Shown here piece by piece: positions 23,525-35,001 of a stretch of 64,000 bases of DNA. How positions within the stretch are numbered: the stretch's first letter is position 1; each line of letters begins with the position of its first letter. This stretch comes from Muscardinus avellanarius. Taxonomy: Eukaryota > Chordata > Mammalia > Rodentia > Gliridae. A program made the translations under genes and the position numbers. The stretch spans positions 26,560,966 to 26,624,965 of the forward strand of contig OY726565.1 in assembly GCA_963383645.1 (NCBI GenBank), in the 5' to 3' direction. The notes beneath the pieces were generated by a model. That model had not been told where the DNA came from. It ran no database searches and saw only the letters and a program-made list of their open reading frames with translations.

Positions 23525-23757
23525 GCCAGGTGTGGTGGTGCACGCTTGTAATCCCAGCATTTGAGAGGCTGAGACTGGAGGATAGCGGTTCGCAGACAGC
23601 CTCAGCTACTTAGTGAGGCCCTCTGCAACTCAGTGACACCCGGTTTTAAAATAAAGAATAAAAAATAGGGCAGGAGGTGTAGCTCAGAGGTCGAATGCCC
23701 CTGGGTTCTGCCCCTAGACCCGCAAAAAACAAAAAAACAAATACAAAAAAACCCCCA
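23525..23757 (+). mobile_element. B1-dID SINE
   Basis: GCCAGGTGTGGTGGTGCACG start, 'gggcaggaggtgtagctcag' ID half and a CAAAAAACAAAAAA tail. Confidence 0.92.
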
Positions 23758-23759
23758 GA

Positions 23760-24615
23760 AAACTGAAACTAGAGTAAGACACTGACTTCCCTGGAGGTAT
23801 CTGACAATACTAGAAAGACTAAAGCTGTGACAGCATCATAAAAGAACAGGAGCCAATGCCTTTGTCAAGCAAGGTGGGCCAATAAGGAAGACTCGTGCAT
23901 TGAATTAGGATGTCTACAAGGCTGGACTCTTGGTGAAAAGTTGAACTAGGGGTAAAAATCTGTCTCTTGGTTCAGCAAGCTTGCTTTCTGGCTTTAGGTG
24001 GGGAAAATATCTCCCTCAAGAACTTAGAATACAAGCCTACCTATATAGGAATTTGGGCATTGAGTTTACCACACGTGCACAGTTCAAGAAGCACTGTGCT
24101 GATAATTCAATTTTACATGCCTTCATTGAGCGGTGCACTGACCGCAGGAAGCCTGCCACAGAAACTCATCTCCCTCTGGGGAAAGGCACTCGCACCTTAT
24201 GTTTCCTCCAAATTAAGGCCGGCCAAGTGGGAGCTCACACACACAAGGAAGCAAGTCACAGTGAGAACAGAGCCAACAAAAGCAAGAGCAGTGAACTAGA
24301 TGCTCCATATAAGATCTAATAGGCTGATATAAAATAAACATGCTTAAAATGTTCCTCTAATTTTAAAAAGAATATTTTAAGTATTACATGAATTTGGAAA
24401 GGAACTGGACAAAACATATAAAAATAAAAATATATTTATTCAAATAAAACTCAGAGGATGGGTTAAATATTGGCCCATGCATAGAGATATGCATATATAT
24501 TATGGTATATAAAAAGGGGGCAAATGAGATGGCAAATATAAACCAATATAAAATGTAATGTCATTTATTTTATGTAAAAATTACTATATTGTAATAGCTT
24601 TTAATGAGAGGAGAG
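23760..24615. other. Unique sequence, no gene recognised
   Basis: At 23,967-24,319 two overlapping plus-strand frames are both open for about 110 codons, with GC higher than the flanks. Neither translation shows a domain. The rest is AT-rich. Confidence 0.3.
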
Positions 24616-24618
24616 TTG

Positions 24619-25048
24619 TTGTGGGTTAAATTGCACTTTCTTCAAAATATATACTGAAGTCCAAACCTTTCGATCTTAGAATAACACCTTATTGGGATAG
24701 AAGGGTTTACAGATGTAATCAAGTAAAAGCGAGATCATTAGGGTAGATACTAATTCAATATAATTGGTATCCTTATAAAAAGGGGAAATTTGGACACACA
24801 GAAAAGACACACAGGAGGAGAAAATGCCATGAGAAGATAAAGACACAGATATGGATGATGCTTCTACCAGCCAAAGCTTGTCAAACATTGCCAGCAAACC
24901 TAAAGCCAGGAGAGGTGCAGATCAGGAGAACCCAGTCCTGCGGACACTTTGATTTTGGACTTCTGGTTTCCTGCATTATAAGTCAGTGTATTTCTGCTTT
25001 TAAGCCACAGAGGTTGTTCTCCCAATGCAGGAGAATTCAGAGTTAAAT
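24619..25048 (+). mobile_element. Solo LTR, MLT1-like ERVL-MaLR
   Basis: TGTTGTGGGTTAAATTGCAC at the start, 'atgtaatcaagtaaaagcga', 'tccttataaaaaggggaaat', 'ttgattttggacttctggtt' and 'cttttaagccacagaggttg' match the usual order of this LTR class. About 430 bp, with no internal viral genes nearby. Old and diverged. Confidence 0.7.
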
Positions 25049-25384
25049 TTCTAATGTGATGATACTTGCAATATATTTGTAAAAACAAGACAATATGCTT
25101 TAATCTGACTCTGTGTGTTTCAATTTTCTGGGAAGTCAGTAAAATAATGAAAATAGAATATGTATTCCCTAGAGTAAATGGACAAAACAAAACAAAAATA
25201 TCCCATTGAAAATATGGCTATTCTACTTCTGGGTCAGGAAATGTATAGAATGATTGTGGAATATCTTTATACCAGAAAGCAAGGACACTCTCAAAGATTA
25301 TACAAAATCTCATCAATTTATCTAATTAAACTTCTGTGACTAAAGAAAGATAAATTTATGCATTAATAAAGATAACAACTATGA

Positions 25385-25613
25385 GCCGGGCGTGGGGCGC
25401 ACTCTTATAATCCCAGCATTCGGGAGGCTGACACCAGAGAATTGCTGTTCACGGACAGCCTCAGCTACTTAGTGAGGCCGTCTGCAACTCAGTGAGACCC
25501 AGTTTCAAAATAAAGAATAAAAAATAGGGCAGGGGGTGTAGCTTGGAGGCCGAAAGCCTCTGGGTTACATCCTCAGACCCACAAAACAAACAAACAAACA
25601 AACAAACAAACAA
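25385..25613 (+). mobile_element. B1-dID SINE with perfect TSD
   Basis: GCCGGGCGTGGGGCGCACTC start, (CAAA)n tail, flanked by AACAACTATGA at 25,374-25,384 and 25,614-25,624. Confidence 0.93.
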
Positions 25614-25667
25614 AACAACTATGATGGATTGATGGATTAAAATCTGTTAAACATATTTAAATCCAGT

Positions 25668-25885
25668 TTTTTTTTTTTTTTTTTTTTTTGGTGGTACTGG
25701 GATACTGGGGTTCCTGGAAACTCTTCTACCTCCGGGCTACACTCCCAGACCTAATATATATATATATATATATATTTGGAAACAGGGTCTCTTAAGCCAG
25801 TGAGGCTGGCTTCAAACCTAAGTGATCCTCCTGTCTCTGCCTCCCAAGCACAGAGATTACATGCTTGAGCCACCACACCTGGCCT
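25668..25885 (-). mobile_element. B1-dID SINE, antisense, with (TA)n
   Basis: Poly(T) 25,668-25,689, then 'ggtggtactgggatactggg', a (TA)11 run replacing the linker (25,754-25,776), and a B1 half ending 'gagccaccacacctggcc'. Confidence 0.9.
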
Positions 25886-25889
25886 CTCA

Positions 25890-26720
25890 AATCCAGAAGT
25901 TTAATATATTATTTATAATTTGTTAATTATTAATGAATTTTTAATGTCAATTTATTAATTATTTATTATTTGAAATAAATGAGCTAATTGCTTACCTTAT
26001 GAGGATCTAGAGAACTATCACACTGTTTTGAAAGCTAACTAAAGAAAAGGAAGATCTAGAATTAGTACTATATTCTAAAAAGCTTCTTGATTCCTTAGAT
26101 TATTCACATAACTATTGTGGGAGTTTCTTTTCAAGTACCTCTTCCAGGAAATAAATGTAGAAATTTTCAAACTTGAACAGTCACTACTTAAAAAAAAAAA
26201 AACTTAATGAGTTAATGGATCTAAGTAGTGATTACCAATGGCAGACAAGACCATTAAATAAAGAATCTGAAAGACAGACATTATATATGTCTTCATAGAA
26301 ATGCAATACACTACCTATGAGATAGTATTGCCAAAAAGAAAAAGAAGAGAAAGAAAAAAGAAAAGAAACTGAACCTAAATCTGATTGGAGCTTTAGTTTT
26401 AGTTAACAACTTTCAGAAAATACAAAGGAAGAGAGAAATCGGTAGAAGAACATACGTGAATGCAGTAACAGTCAGATCAGAAAACTATAGGGCAGAATAT
26501 GACCTAGCTTACTCCACATGTATTTTTTTAAAAGTGAAAAGACTTAGAAGTAGAACATATAGTATTTAATAACTTAAGAGATCTTTCTTGTATATTTAAT
26601 TTTTCAAAGTAATAAAATCAGAGAAATGAGAACATTGGATATTTTATGTTAAAGATTACTTTTTAATTTTTAAAAATGTAATGATAGTGTTGCATTTTTG
26701 TTAAAAAAAAAAAAAGAACA
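25890..26720. other. AT-rich sequence, no gene
   Basis: Very AT-rich, with short A runs. Nothing recognised. Confidence 0.4.
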
Positions 26721-26740
26721 ATTCAAAATGATCTATGACT

Positions 26741-27719
26741 GAGCCTGCTGCACAGTGAGGTCGGGACAGGAGCCTGCTAGAGAGCAAAGGCCAGCGGGTC
26801 CCTGCAACCATGAGGTCAGGAAGCACTTGAAGCTGCTGTTGCTTCACCTCATCTCTCAGCAGATTCCCAGATCCAGGTGGCCTCTATTTAAAAAATTGGT
26901 TGTGAGTGGATCATCTCATCAAAGTTACTCACCTGGCTCTCAGGATTTCAGTAAATGGGAATCAGTGCTGAAAATAAAAGAATGACTTCTAAGGCAGAAA
27001 GAAATTGCAAGTGATCAGCTGTGGAGAAGTAGAAACACTAATACATTGTTGGTTGGAGTGCAAATTAGTGCAACCACTTTGGAAAATAGTGGAAGATTCT
27101 CAGAAGAATGAAAACGAACTTACCATACAATCCAGCAATATCACTTCTGGGTATCTACCCAAAAGAATGAAAACCAAAATACCAAACTAATGCATGAGTA
27201 TCTATGTTCATAGCTGCACAATTCACCATAGCCAAACTATGGAACCAGACAAGATGTCCATCAACAGATGAATGGATTACAAAACTATGGGATATGCACA
27301 CAATGGACTTTTACTCAGCCATAAAGGAGAACAAAATTATGGCATTTACAGGGAAATGGGTGGAACTGGAGAACATTATGCTAAGTGAGATTAGTCAGTC
27401 ACAGAAAAAGAAATTGGATGCTCTCCCTAATATGTGGAAACAAGGGAGAAAATGGATCATAGTAGAAACTCTAGACAAAGTAGGAGAAACTATAGATAAG
27501 CAAATACGGCAACCTAACTGAGGGGTTGAGGGGGGAAAAATTTCTTAATGTACATGATGTACAAACAAATCAAAGTTAATCACTAAGCCAAACACGAGAA
27601 GGAGGGCGGAGGGAGGGAGTAAAGTGGGAATTGGGGAAGGGCTAAATGAGTGACCTGTGCATATATGTCTCTACCATTTTGTACTTCATTAAGATGTATG
27701 ACTACAATGCACCAATAAA
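26741..27719 (+). mobile_element. 5'-truncated L1 with foreign-looking 5' segment
   Basis: From about 27,005 it is L1 ORF2 C-terminus in sense (frames 'LLVGVQISATTL', 'MFIAAQFTIAKLWNQ' at 27,204, 'ELENIMLSEISQSQKKKLD') and a G-rich 3'-UTR ending 'aatgcaccaataaaa'. The candidate target duplication AAAATGATCTATGACT (26,725-26,740) recurs with two mismatches at 27,720-27,735. That places a 260-bp segment of unknown, non-L1-looking origin at the 5' side of the same insertion. Confidence 0.75.
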
Positions 27720-27739
27720 AAAATAATCTGTGACTACAG

Positions 27740-28890
27740 TGTTTTGGGGTGAAATTTTATTTTAATATGAAAAATATAAATACAGTCATAGTTATCACTA
27801 AAAATTTTGGGGGTGTTGTGATAGAAAAGACCCTACTATAGGGTATGATCATTTTATAGCTTTCTTTGTCAAAAAATTGACTTCTCCCTGTGCAATAGGT
27901 TTCTTTCATATGATACCAAAATAAGTTGGTGGAAATGTCAGAAAATTTGAATGAAAATATTTCTTATCCAAAGGATTTTTTATTATGAATTATTTTGTTC
28001 ATTACTAGCCAATTTTTCCAGAGAAAATGCTTTCCTTTTATGTCAGAAAGAAAAACATTAGTATTTTATATATTGGTGTTTTCCCTCAAGTTGATACAAC
28101 ATAGAAACTTTTCTTAGAGTTGCTTTGTAAGTGTGAGCATTGATATCTTTTCATGACATTAATTTTTTTTACTATGAATTTGACCACTACTTGGAATAAT
28201 GTGCTACTTTATTATAACATATTTTCCCCATCTACTCCCAAAAAGTAAAAGTCTTGCTAAATAAAAATTTGAAAAAAAATCTAGTAAGTACTTCTCTTAG
28301 GGCACTTATGATTAAAAAGACCCAAGTATATTATAATTACATTGTTTTATATGCAAAACCAACTTGTAATTGAAATGAGAGCCATGGTGTGATATACATT
28401 TAACCAGAACATATTACAAAAGATAAATTCTCTGCTGCCCTGTGACTAAATTTTTTCAAGGTTTCTTGGACCAATAATCTCTAATCAAATGCACATTGAG
28501 GAAGGGACTAAATCAAATACATTAAAATCATAAAAGCACAGATGAATTTCTTTTTCCATTAGCCTGCCAGTAACTAGACTCTAGCTTTTGCCCTATGACT
28601 TGCTCTCACAAAAGCATCTCCTATTCCTATTACTAGGACTTCTGTGGCTTTTATTAGACTACCTCATCAACACAGAGAGGAAGACAGCAATTTGGTACAT
28701 GTAATTCAAAAAAATTTCTTCAAAACTTCTTTGAGGTAATATAGAAAAGTTCCTTTGATTTCTACCACAAAAGAAAATTGGATCTTAAATTCAACTCCAC
28801 AGAAACACATCTTTTGGAGTATTTCAAATAAAACAAGTTTCCTGCCGGGGGACACTTGCCTATTGTTCTAGCAGATTACACTTACTATAT
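27740..28890. other. AT-rich sequence, no gene
   Basis: No repeat or gene recognised. Confidence 0.4.
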
Positions 28891-28894
28891 ATGG

Positions 28895-29312
28895 AAAATG
28901 AAATACTACTCCATCTACCTGTCTCAAAAATTGCCCCAAGAAGGATGCCCACTATCTCCCCTATTATTCTGTGTCAAATTGGAAGTTTTGGACAATACAT
29001 TCAGATAGGCAAATGAAGTAGAGGCATAAAAAGGGGAAAATAAGGAAATAAATCATCTCTTTTTGCTATTCATGAGATAATATCCCTGAGAAAACTGAAT
29101 CCATAATAAAATAATTTTACATAAATTCTGTGAGGTAACAGAATATGATTACAATCTCATTGACACAATGACTAGTTAGAAGGAAGAAAAACTCTATTTG
29201 TAACAATAAAATATTAAATATTTATAATTAAGAGAGATGAGAAGGGTCTATATAAGAAAATCTTTTAAATATACCCGAAATACACAAAAGTAGTCATTCT
29301 TGGATAAAATGA
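28895..29312 (+). mobile_element. Ancient L1 ORF2, reverse-transcriptase region
   Basis: Translation includes 'QEGCPLSPLLF'-like text ('EGCPLSPLLFCVKLEVL' across 28,942-28,992), the region after the RT core, followed by L1-like degraded sequence. Many stops. Confidence 0.65.
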
Positions 29313-29329
29313 TTCAACATAACGAAGTT

Positions 29330-30985
29330 AGCTTGGAGGTTCAAGATGGCAAGTCAGAGGCCCCAAGCACTTGCCTGCTTCTCCAGAAGATAGAACCAAG
29401 ACAACAGAAACACAGCTCCTTGTTGGGGTGGGTAACGGTGAGAGAGTACTGGAATCCAACAGTGGAGAGACAGACTACTTGATGCTCTGGGAGCCAAAAC
29501 CCCCTGCATTTTCCTATCTTTGGAGTCCCCAGTATCACTGCAGTGGCTCAGTAGAAGGAAGCCTTGAGAGTCAGTTTGAACCCACGGAAGAGAGTCTGAC
29601 ACAGATGAATAATTCTAAGCCAAACTGGATTCCTACAGGAAGGAGAATAGAGGGAACTTCTCATTAAAATCAACAGGGCAGGAATCCAGAGATCTGAGCT
29701 TGTGGGAGTAATCATGTGATTTCCTATAGGAACCAAGCCTAGGAGCACCAGACCTCGGGCAGGGCATTGCACAGGCCCTCCTGACTCTCCCAGTGTGAGT
29801 CTTCTGAGACACCTTGCCTCACTCTGCACTCAGGGGCTTCCAGGGGCACACCACAGAGCCTGCATCAGCCCCACCCTCAGAGTGCATGAACTAAAAGTCC
29901 CACAGAGAAACACATCATACCAGAGCCTTTGGGATACAGCACAAGCAGCACTAAGAGGGACGTTTATAGCTTTGAATGCCTACATCAAAGAACGAGAGAT
30001 CTCAGGTTAAGAGCCAGAAGATGTATCTTAAGATCCTGGAAAAACAAGAACAAACCCAACCCCAAATCTGTAGAAGGAGGGAAATAATAAAAACCAGAGC
30101 AGAATGGAAGAGAGTCTCTTCCAGGTTGCCAGCTACTCATGTGGCAGAGGATTAATATCTATATTATATAAATAACTCAAAAGAAAACTTAAAAGAATGA
30201 ATAATCCAATAAACATGGGCAAATGATCAGAAGAGACATTTCTTAAAGAATAAATACAAATATCCAGTAAACATATGATAAATGTTCAGTATCTCTAGCT
30301 GCAGGCAGAGGCAATTAAAAAGTGCTTTGAGATTTCATCTCACTCCAGTCAGAATGGCTACTATAGATAAATAAAACTTAAAAATTCTGATGAAGATGTG
30401 GAGAAAAATGAACTTTTATACATTGTTGGTCAGCATGTAAATTGGTATAGCCATTATGGAAAAAATCATGGAGGATCTTCAAGAAACTAAAAATAAAATT
30501 AACATATGAGCCAGGGATACCACTCCTGGGTAAACAGATATACAAAGGAAAGGAGAAACCTGCATGTCCATGTTTATTGTGATGTTACTCACAATAGCTA
30601 AGATATAGAATCAGCCCGGGCTTTTGTCAACAGATGGATGGATAAAGAAAGTATGGTTTTTGTACACAGCGGAGTATTATTCAGCTACAAAGATTAATGA
30701 AATCATGTTATTTCAGAAAAAAATGATGAAATTCAGAGGGCATCAGGCTAAGTAGAATAAGCTAAACACAGAAAGACAAGTATTGAGAATGTTTTCTCTC
30801 ATATGTAGAAGCAAACAAACAACCAAAAAAGACCAGGAAGTAGAAAAGGGACTCTTAGGAAACAGGAAGAAAGCAATGAGGGAGGGAAGAGAGAAGAGGG
30901 CAAGAGAGTGACCATGATCAAAGCAAAATATATGCTTGTACAAAAATGTCACAGTGAGGCCCATTAACTAGTACAATTAATATAT
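29330..30985 (+). mobile_element. Ancient L1 with internal deletions
   Basis: Starts with a 5'-UTR-like 'caagatggcaagtcagaggc' block (29,340-29,900). It then jumps to ORF2 text ('YQSLWDTAQAALRGTFIALNAYIK', split here across 29,923-29,990) and, from 30,130, to the ORF2 C-terminal part ('GLISILYK', 'CWG'-like region, 'TQWRSIIQLQ' equivalents) ending near 30,985. Two large internal deletions. Overlapping open frames at 29.3-30.0 kb are relics of this element. Confidence 0.65.
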
Positions 30986-31080
30986 GTTAACAATTTTAAG
31001 TAAAAATTAATATTCCCAAGCAATATATAAACTAAGTTAAATTAATTTAGTTATATTTCTAGAAATATGTGAGCTTATTC

Positions 31081-31272
31081 CTTTTTTTTTGGTGGTACTG
31101 GGGATGTAACCCAGGGGCCTTCTACCTCCGGGCTACACTCCCAGATCTATTTTATATTTTATTTGGAAACAGGGTCTCTTAAGCCAGCTGAGGCTGGCTT
31201 TGAGCCTGCGCAATCCTCCTGTCTCAGCCTCCCAAGCATGGGGATTACAAGCGTGCGTCACCATGCCTGGCC
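31081..31272 (-). mobile_element. B1-dID SINE, antisense
   Basis: 'ggtggtactggggatgtaac', 'ccaggggccttctacctccg', 'ggggattacaagcgtgcgtc'. Flanks GAGCTTATTC and GAACTTATTC form a probable duplication. Confidence 0.92.
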
Positions 31273-31329
31273 TATGAGAACTTATTCTAAAGTTTACATT
31301 GAAAAGTAGTTGTACAAGAATCTGGAAAA

Positions 31330-31550
31330 AGCTGGGCGTGGTGGCACACACTTGTAATTCCAGCATTTGGGAGGCTGAGACAAGAGGATGCAATTCACGG
31401 ACAGCCTCAGCTACTTAGTGAGGCCCTTTGCAACTCAGTGAAATCTTGTTTCAAAATAAAGAATAATAAAAAATAGGGCTGGGGGTGTATCTCAGAGGAA
31501 GAATGCACCTAGGTTCCATCCCCAGTACTGCCCCCCCCAAAAAAAAAGGC
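31330..31550 (+). mobile_element. B1-dID SINE
   Basis: GCTGGGCGTGGTGGCACACA start, 'gggctgggggtgtatctcag' ID half, 'ggttccatccccagtactgc' end, C and A runs. Convergent with the previous SINE. Confidence 0.93.
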
Positions 31551-31559
31551 TAGCAGAAA

Positions 31560-31992
31560 ACTAGTGGAATTTTAAAAATAACCTATGAGTTATGGCTCAA
31601 ATACCAGATGCAATAAAAGATCAATGTGTTCAAAGATATTTAAAAAATAAATGACCAAAAACACTATACACCAAATCAAATGATAAACAAGCAAAAATAG
31701 TTGCTACATTTATCTACCTAAAAAATTGCTCAAGGAAGGATGCCTACTATCTCCAGTAATACTTCATGTTAAACTTATCACAGAAAAATTTAAGACTAGT
31801 ATCACTAACATATAAATATATGAAAATATCTTTTTAAAAAGGTTAACAAAATAATAAAATAAAATTAGCCAAATATGCAATCAGCTCATGGAAAAAGATA
31901 TATAAGGGCCCTCAAATATGTAAAAATTTTATAACTCTCTCATAATAAGAGAAATGCAACTTGAAACTTCATTGAGATATAATTTCTTGCCC
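31560..31992 (+). mobile_element. Ancient L1 ORF2 fragments
   Basis: 'aaaaattgctcaaggaagga' with 'tgcctactatctccagtaat' parallels the L1 piece at 28.9 kb, and 'agagaaatgcaacttgaaac' is L1 ORF2 text further downstream. Degraded. Confidence 0.5.
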
Positions 31993-31994
31993 AT

Positions 31995-32448
31995 TGACAA
32001 GAAAACTATGGGATATGTATACAATGGAATTTTATTCAGCCATAAAGAAAAACACAGTTACATCATTTACAGGGAAATGGATGGAACTGGAGAACATTAT
32101 GCTAAGTGAGATTAGTCAGTCACAAAAAATAAGGAATTGGATGCTTTCCCTAATATGTGAAAACTAGGAAGAAAATGGGTCATAGAAGGAACTCTAGATG
32201 AAGAAGGAGATACTATAGATGAGTAAATAAGGGGACCTGAGGGGATGGGAGGGGGGAAGAAGGAAATTCTCTAATGTTTATCATGTATATTAATTAAGAC
32301 AATCACTAAGCCAAATATGAGAAGGAGGGGGAGGAAATGGGGCAGGAATTAGGTAAGGGCTGATTGGGTGATGTGTGCATGTATGCCTCCACCATCTTGT
32401 GCTCCATTAAGATGTATGACTACAATGCACCAATAAAAAGTTAAAAAT
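31995..32448 (+). mobile_element. 5'-truncated young L1 3' end
   Basis: 'ggaattttattcagccataa', 'ggaactggagaacattatgc' and a G-rich 3'-UTR ending 'caatgcaccaataaaaagtt'. Near-identical to the 27.3-27.72 kb copy, so same subfamily. ORF2 C-terminal text is disrupted. Confidence 0.85.
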
Positions 32449-32449
32449 A

Positions 32450-33560
32450 AAAAAGCTTTTGTATACAGTACTATGATGGGAAACCAGTCCCCAAACATCG
32501 TTAAAAGGATGCAAAAAACTACAACCTCTATGAAGAGAATTTGGCATTCTCTAGCAAAATTACATGTTCATTCACCCTTCACACAATACCAATATTCATT
32601 TGTGGGAATTTAACCTAAAGATACACTTCCACAAATGTGAGGAGAAAAAGAAACAACAACATATGTTGAAGGTAGCTCATTGAAGCATTATTTGTAACAG
32701 CAAATTATTTGAACCAGCCAAATGCCCAACCACAGGAAACAGGTAGAATAAATTTTATTACATTCACATGTGGAATGTTATTCATTATAAACAACAAAAA
32801 CAAAAACAAAAAATGAAGAAGAGCTTTTTTAATTGACATAAAATGACTTCCAGTATGTATTGTAATTTGGACAAAACCCAAATATATAAATATACTATTT
32901 TGTGTAAGAAAAGGAAATGAGACATATAGATGACAGATATATAGTAGATAGATAAACAGATGTGTGTGTTTTTTGCAAATTAGAAATACAGAAAAGATAA
33001 ACCAAAACTAATAAAGCTTTTCATACACGGTGGGTAGAAATAGCACAGAAGGAATAGTACTGGGAATAAGAACCATAAGAATATACCTTCTGGTATAGTT
33101 TCAATGTTTAAATAATAAAACGATTTTGCATATTCAGAAATAAAATTAAATTAAAAATAATGAAAAGGACAACCCTATAATTAGATATAGATGAAAACAA
33201 TTGAGCCTAACTGTACATAAAATTGATAACAATCTTATAAGAAAAGTAATTTATATAAGGAAATTTTGAACAGTACACAAACTATATTGCATAAATGAGG
33301 TTTTTTTCCTAAGTAAAGTCATCTATTTCATTGCTAGTTTTGTTGATAATGGTATTGATGTAGTCATACTACACCTATTTTGTATGCATTGTAGAAAAGA
33401 GATTAGTGACTATATTGGTATTGTTGGTAAGCAATGTTTTTGCTGTGTAAGAGATAAATAATTAGGTCTCTTTGCAGAAATGACTGGTTCGAGGAAGGGA
33501 TTAGGAAAATGTTAGGTGAGCCTGGTATATCTTTTTCTATGCGCATGAGGACATGTCAAA
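32450..33560. other. AT-rich sequence, no gene
   Basis: The part at 32,550-32,850 has weak resemblance to L1 ORF2 antisense or sense text but is too decayed to call. Otherwise nothing. Confidence 0.3.
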
Positions 33561-33565
33561 AGGAA

Positions 33566-33760
33566 TCAGAAAGTCTATAATCCCAGTATTTGAGAGCCTG
33601 AGACAGGAAGATTGCAGATTCAAGGCCAGAGCCAGCAATTTAGTGAGACTTTCAGTAATCTAGCAAGACCTTGTTTTTTTTTTTTTTAAAAAAAAAAAGT
33701 GGGCTGAGGGTTTAACTTGGAGGTAGAACCCTCTGAAGTCCATCCCCGCACCCCCCCACG
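33566..33760 (+). mobile_element. B1-dID SINE, 5'-truncated
   Basis: 'tctataatcccagtatttga' to 'gaagtccatccccgcacccc'. The linker has become a T14-A14 palindrome-like run (33,673-33,699), unusual among the copies here. Confidence 0.8.
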
Positions 33761-33905
33761 CACGATCCAAGGGCTGTCTTAAATGCCATCTTATTTCCCA
33801 CACTGGGGACAATTTGAGCAGCAAAAAGCAAACTATATAATAGATTATAACAATGAGCAAAATAACTTATGAGACCATAATGATATCCTAAAAAAACGGT
33901 AAAAG

Positions 33906-34084
33906 GTGGTGGTTGTGGTGATACAGACCTATAATCCCAAGCACTTGGGAGGCTGAGACACAAGGGTAGGTCAGATCCAGTCACTCAGAGAGATCCTACA
34001 TAGAAATAAAAATTTAAAAAAGGACTGGGGGTGTAGCTCAGAGAAAAAATTCCCCTGAGTTCAATTTCCAGTATCTCCTCCCCA
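33906..34084 (+). mobile_element. B1-dID SINE
   Basis: 'ggtggttgtggtgatacaga' to 'tcaatttccagtatctcctc', with both halves recognisable. Confidence 0.8.
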
Positions 34085-34537
34085 AAATGCAGATTATGAA
34101 AAGCACTTCTTTACAAAAAAAAGTTCAGATAATGAATGTAAAAATAATGTAATTATAAATTTCCATTTTTGAATACAAATATAAAAATTTGTTCAGGAAA
34201 AACTCCTCAAAGGATGGTAACCATTTGGTGAAAAGCTTTGGGGCATGGGATAGTCACATACCTCCCCTCTAACATGTTCTCCCACCGACTACATATTAAT
34301 TTCAAATTGCAAAAGATTCTCTACAGGTTGGGGGCTTGGGAGACACTATCACAACCCATGATCAGTGTTCGCATCATCAATAATCAGACAAATACACGCT
34401 CTACCCCCAACAAGAAGTTGTGGACAGAACACCTGTGTGGTATTCTTACCAAAAATGCCTAACACAAATTTATTCACAACAAATTGAAGGATTTTGATTA
34501 AGTCTTGAACAAATAAAACGGATATAAAGGTCATGTT
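34085..34537. other. No gene recognised
   Basis: AT-rich flank of the retrocopy. An overlapping open frame at 34,238-34,462 has no recognised domain. Confidence 0.4.
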
Positions 34538-34558
34538 AGAATGACTGTAGAAGTTTGA
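34538..34558 (+). repeat. Target-site duplication, 5' copy (TAF9 retrocopy)
   Basis: 21 bp beginning AGAATGACTGTAGAAG and ending TTTGA. It pairs with 36,043-36,063 with three transition mismatches. Marks the 5' limit of the retrotransposed cDNA. Confidence 0.8.
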
Positions 34559-34877
34559 GGGTTCGGCCGCCCCCCCTCTGGCAAGCCGCCCCCTGCGCCG
34601 GCCGCGGAGCCCGAGCTTTGTTGCTGCCAGACATCCTGCTCGCGGGTCCGCGCGGGTGCTGAGCAGGCCCCTTGGTTTGCTCGTGGAGTGGGCGGCGGGC
34701 TCCTGGGCCCAGGTGGGAGGTGATGGCGGCGGCTGGTCCTCGGTGGTGTGAGCGGCGACGGCCTCATTCTTTAGGCCTCCCTGGGTCGTCTTTTATTTTC
34801 TCCTTCGCATCCGAGAAAAACCCAAATAAGACCTCGGTGGATGAGTCTGGAGGTTTGCGGCACGGCTCACTGGCAGC
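34559..34877 (+). other. GC-rich, CpG-rich retrocopied 5'-UTR
   Basis: Begins 'gggttcggccgccccccctc'. It is the only strongly CpG-dense stretch in an AT-rich window and includes 'ggtgatggcggcggctggtc'. It is the copied first exon of the AK6/TAF9 transcription unit, so part of a CpG-island promoter may have been carried to this site. Confidence 0.7.
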
Positions 34878-34997
34878 ATGTGTTCTGGGCGTCAGTGTCA
34901 GGCATGTACACACCAGGGGCGGGAAAACCACACTAGGCAAAGACCTTGCATCAAGATGAGGACTGAAATACATTATGTGGTGAGTTAGCTCAAGAAG
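34878..34997 (+). pseudogene. AK6: Relic of first AK6 coding exon in the leader
   Basis: AK6 (CINAP) is a nuclear adenylate kinase whose first exons are shared with TAF9 transcripts. ATG at 34,878 is followed by diverged sequence. From about 34,908 the P-loop region is recognisable (GGKTTLGKDLASR), then a stop, then 'GLKYI' text ending at CTCAAGAAG, where the TAF9 exon begins (TTTGATGAGCGG). Small indels and a TGA at 34,957 destroy the kinase frame. No further AK6 exons follow. Confidence 0.75.
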
Positions 34998-35001
34998 TTT
35001 G

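Noticed and set aside
24619..25048. Endogenous retrovirus with internal genes
   Set aside because: Only LTR-type sequence is seen. No gag, pol or env-like text adjoins this or the other LTRs in the window.
34672..34959. Functional AK6 kinase frame
   Set aside because: Only the P-loop exon relic is present. The frame stops at 34,957-34,959 and the other kinase exons are absent.
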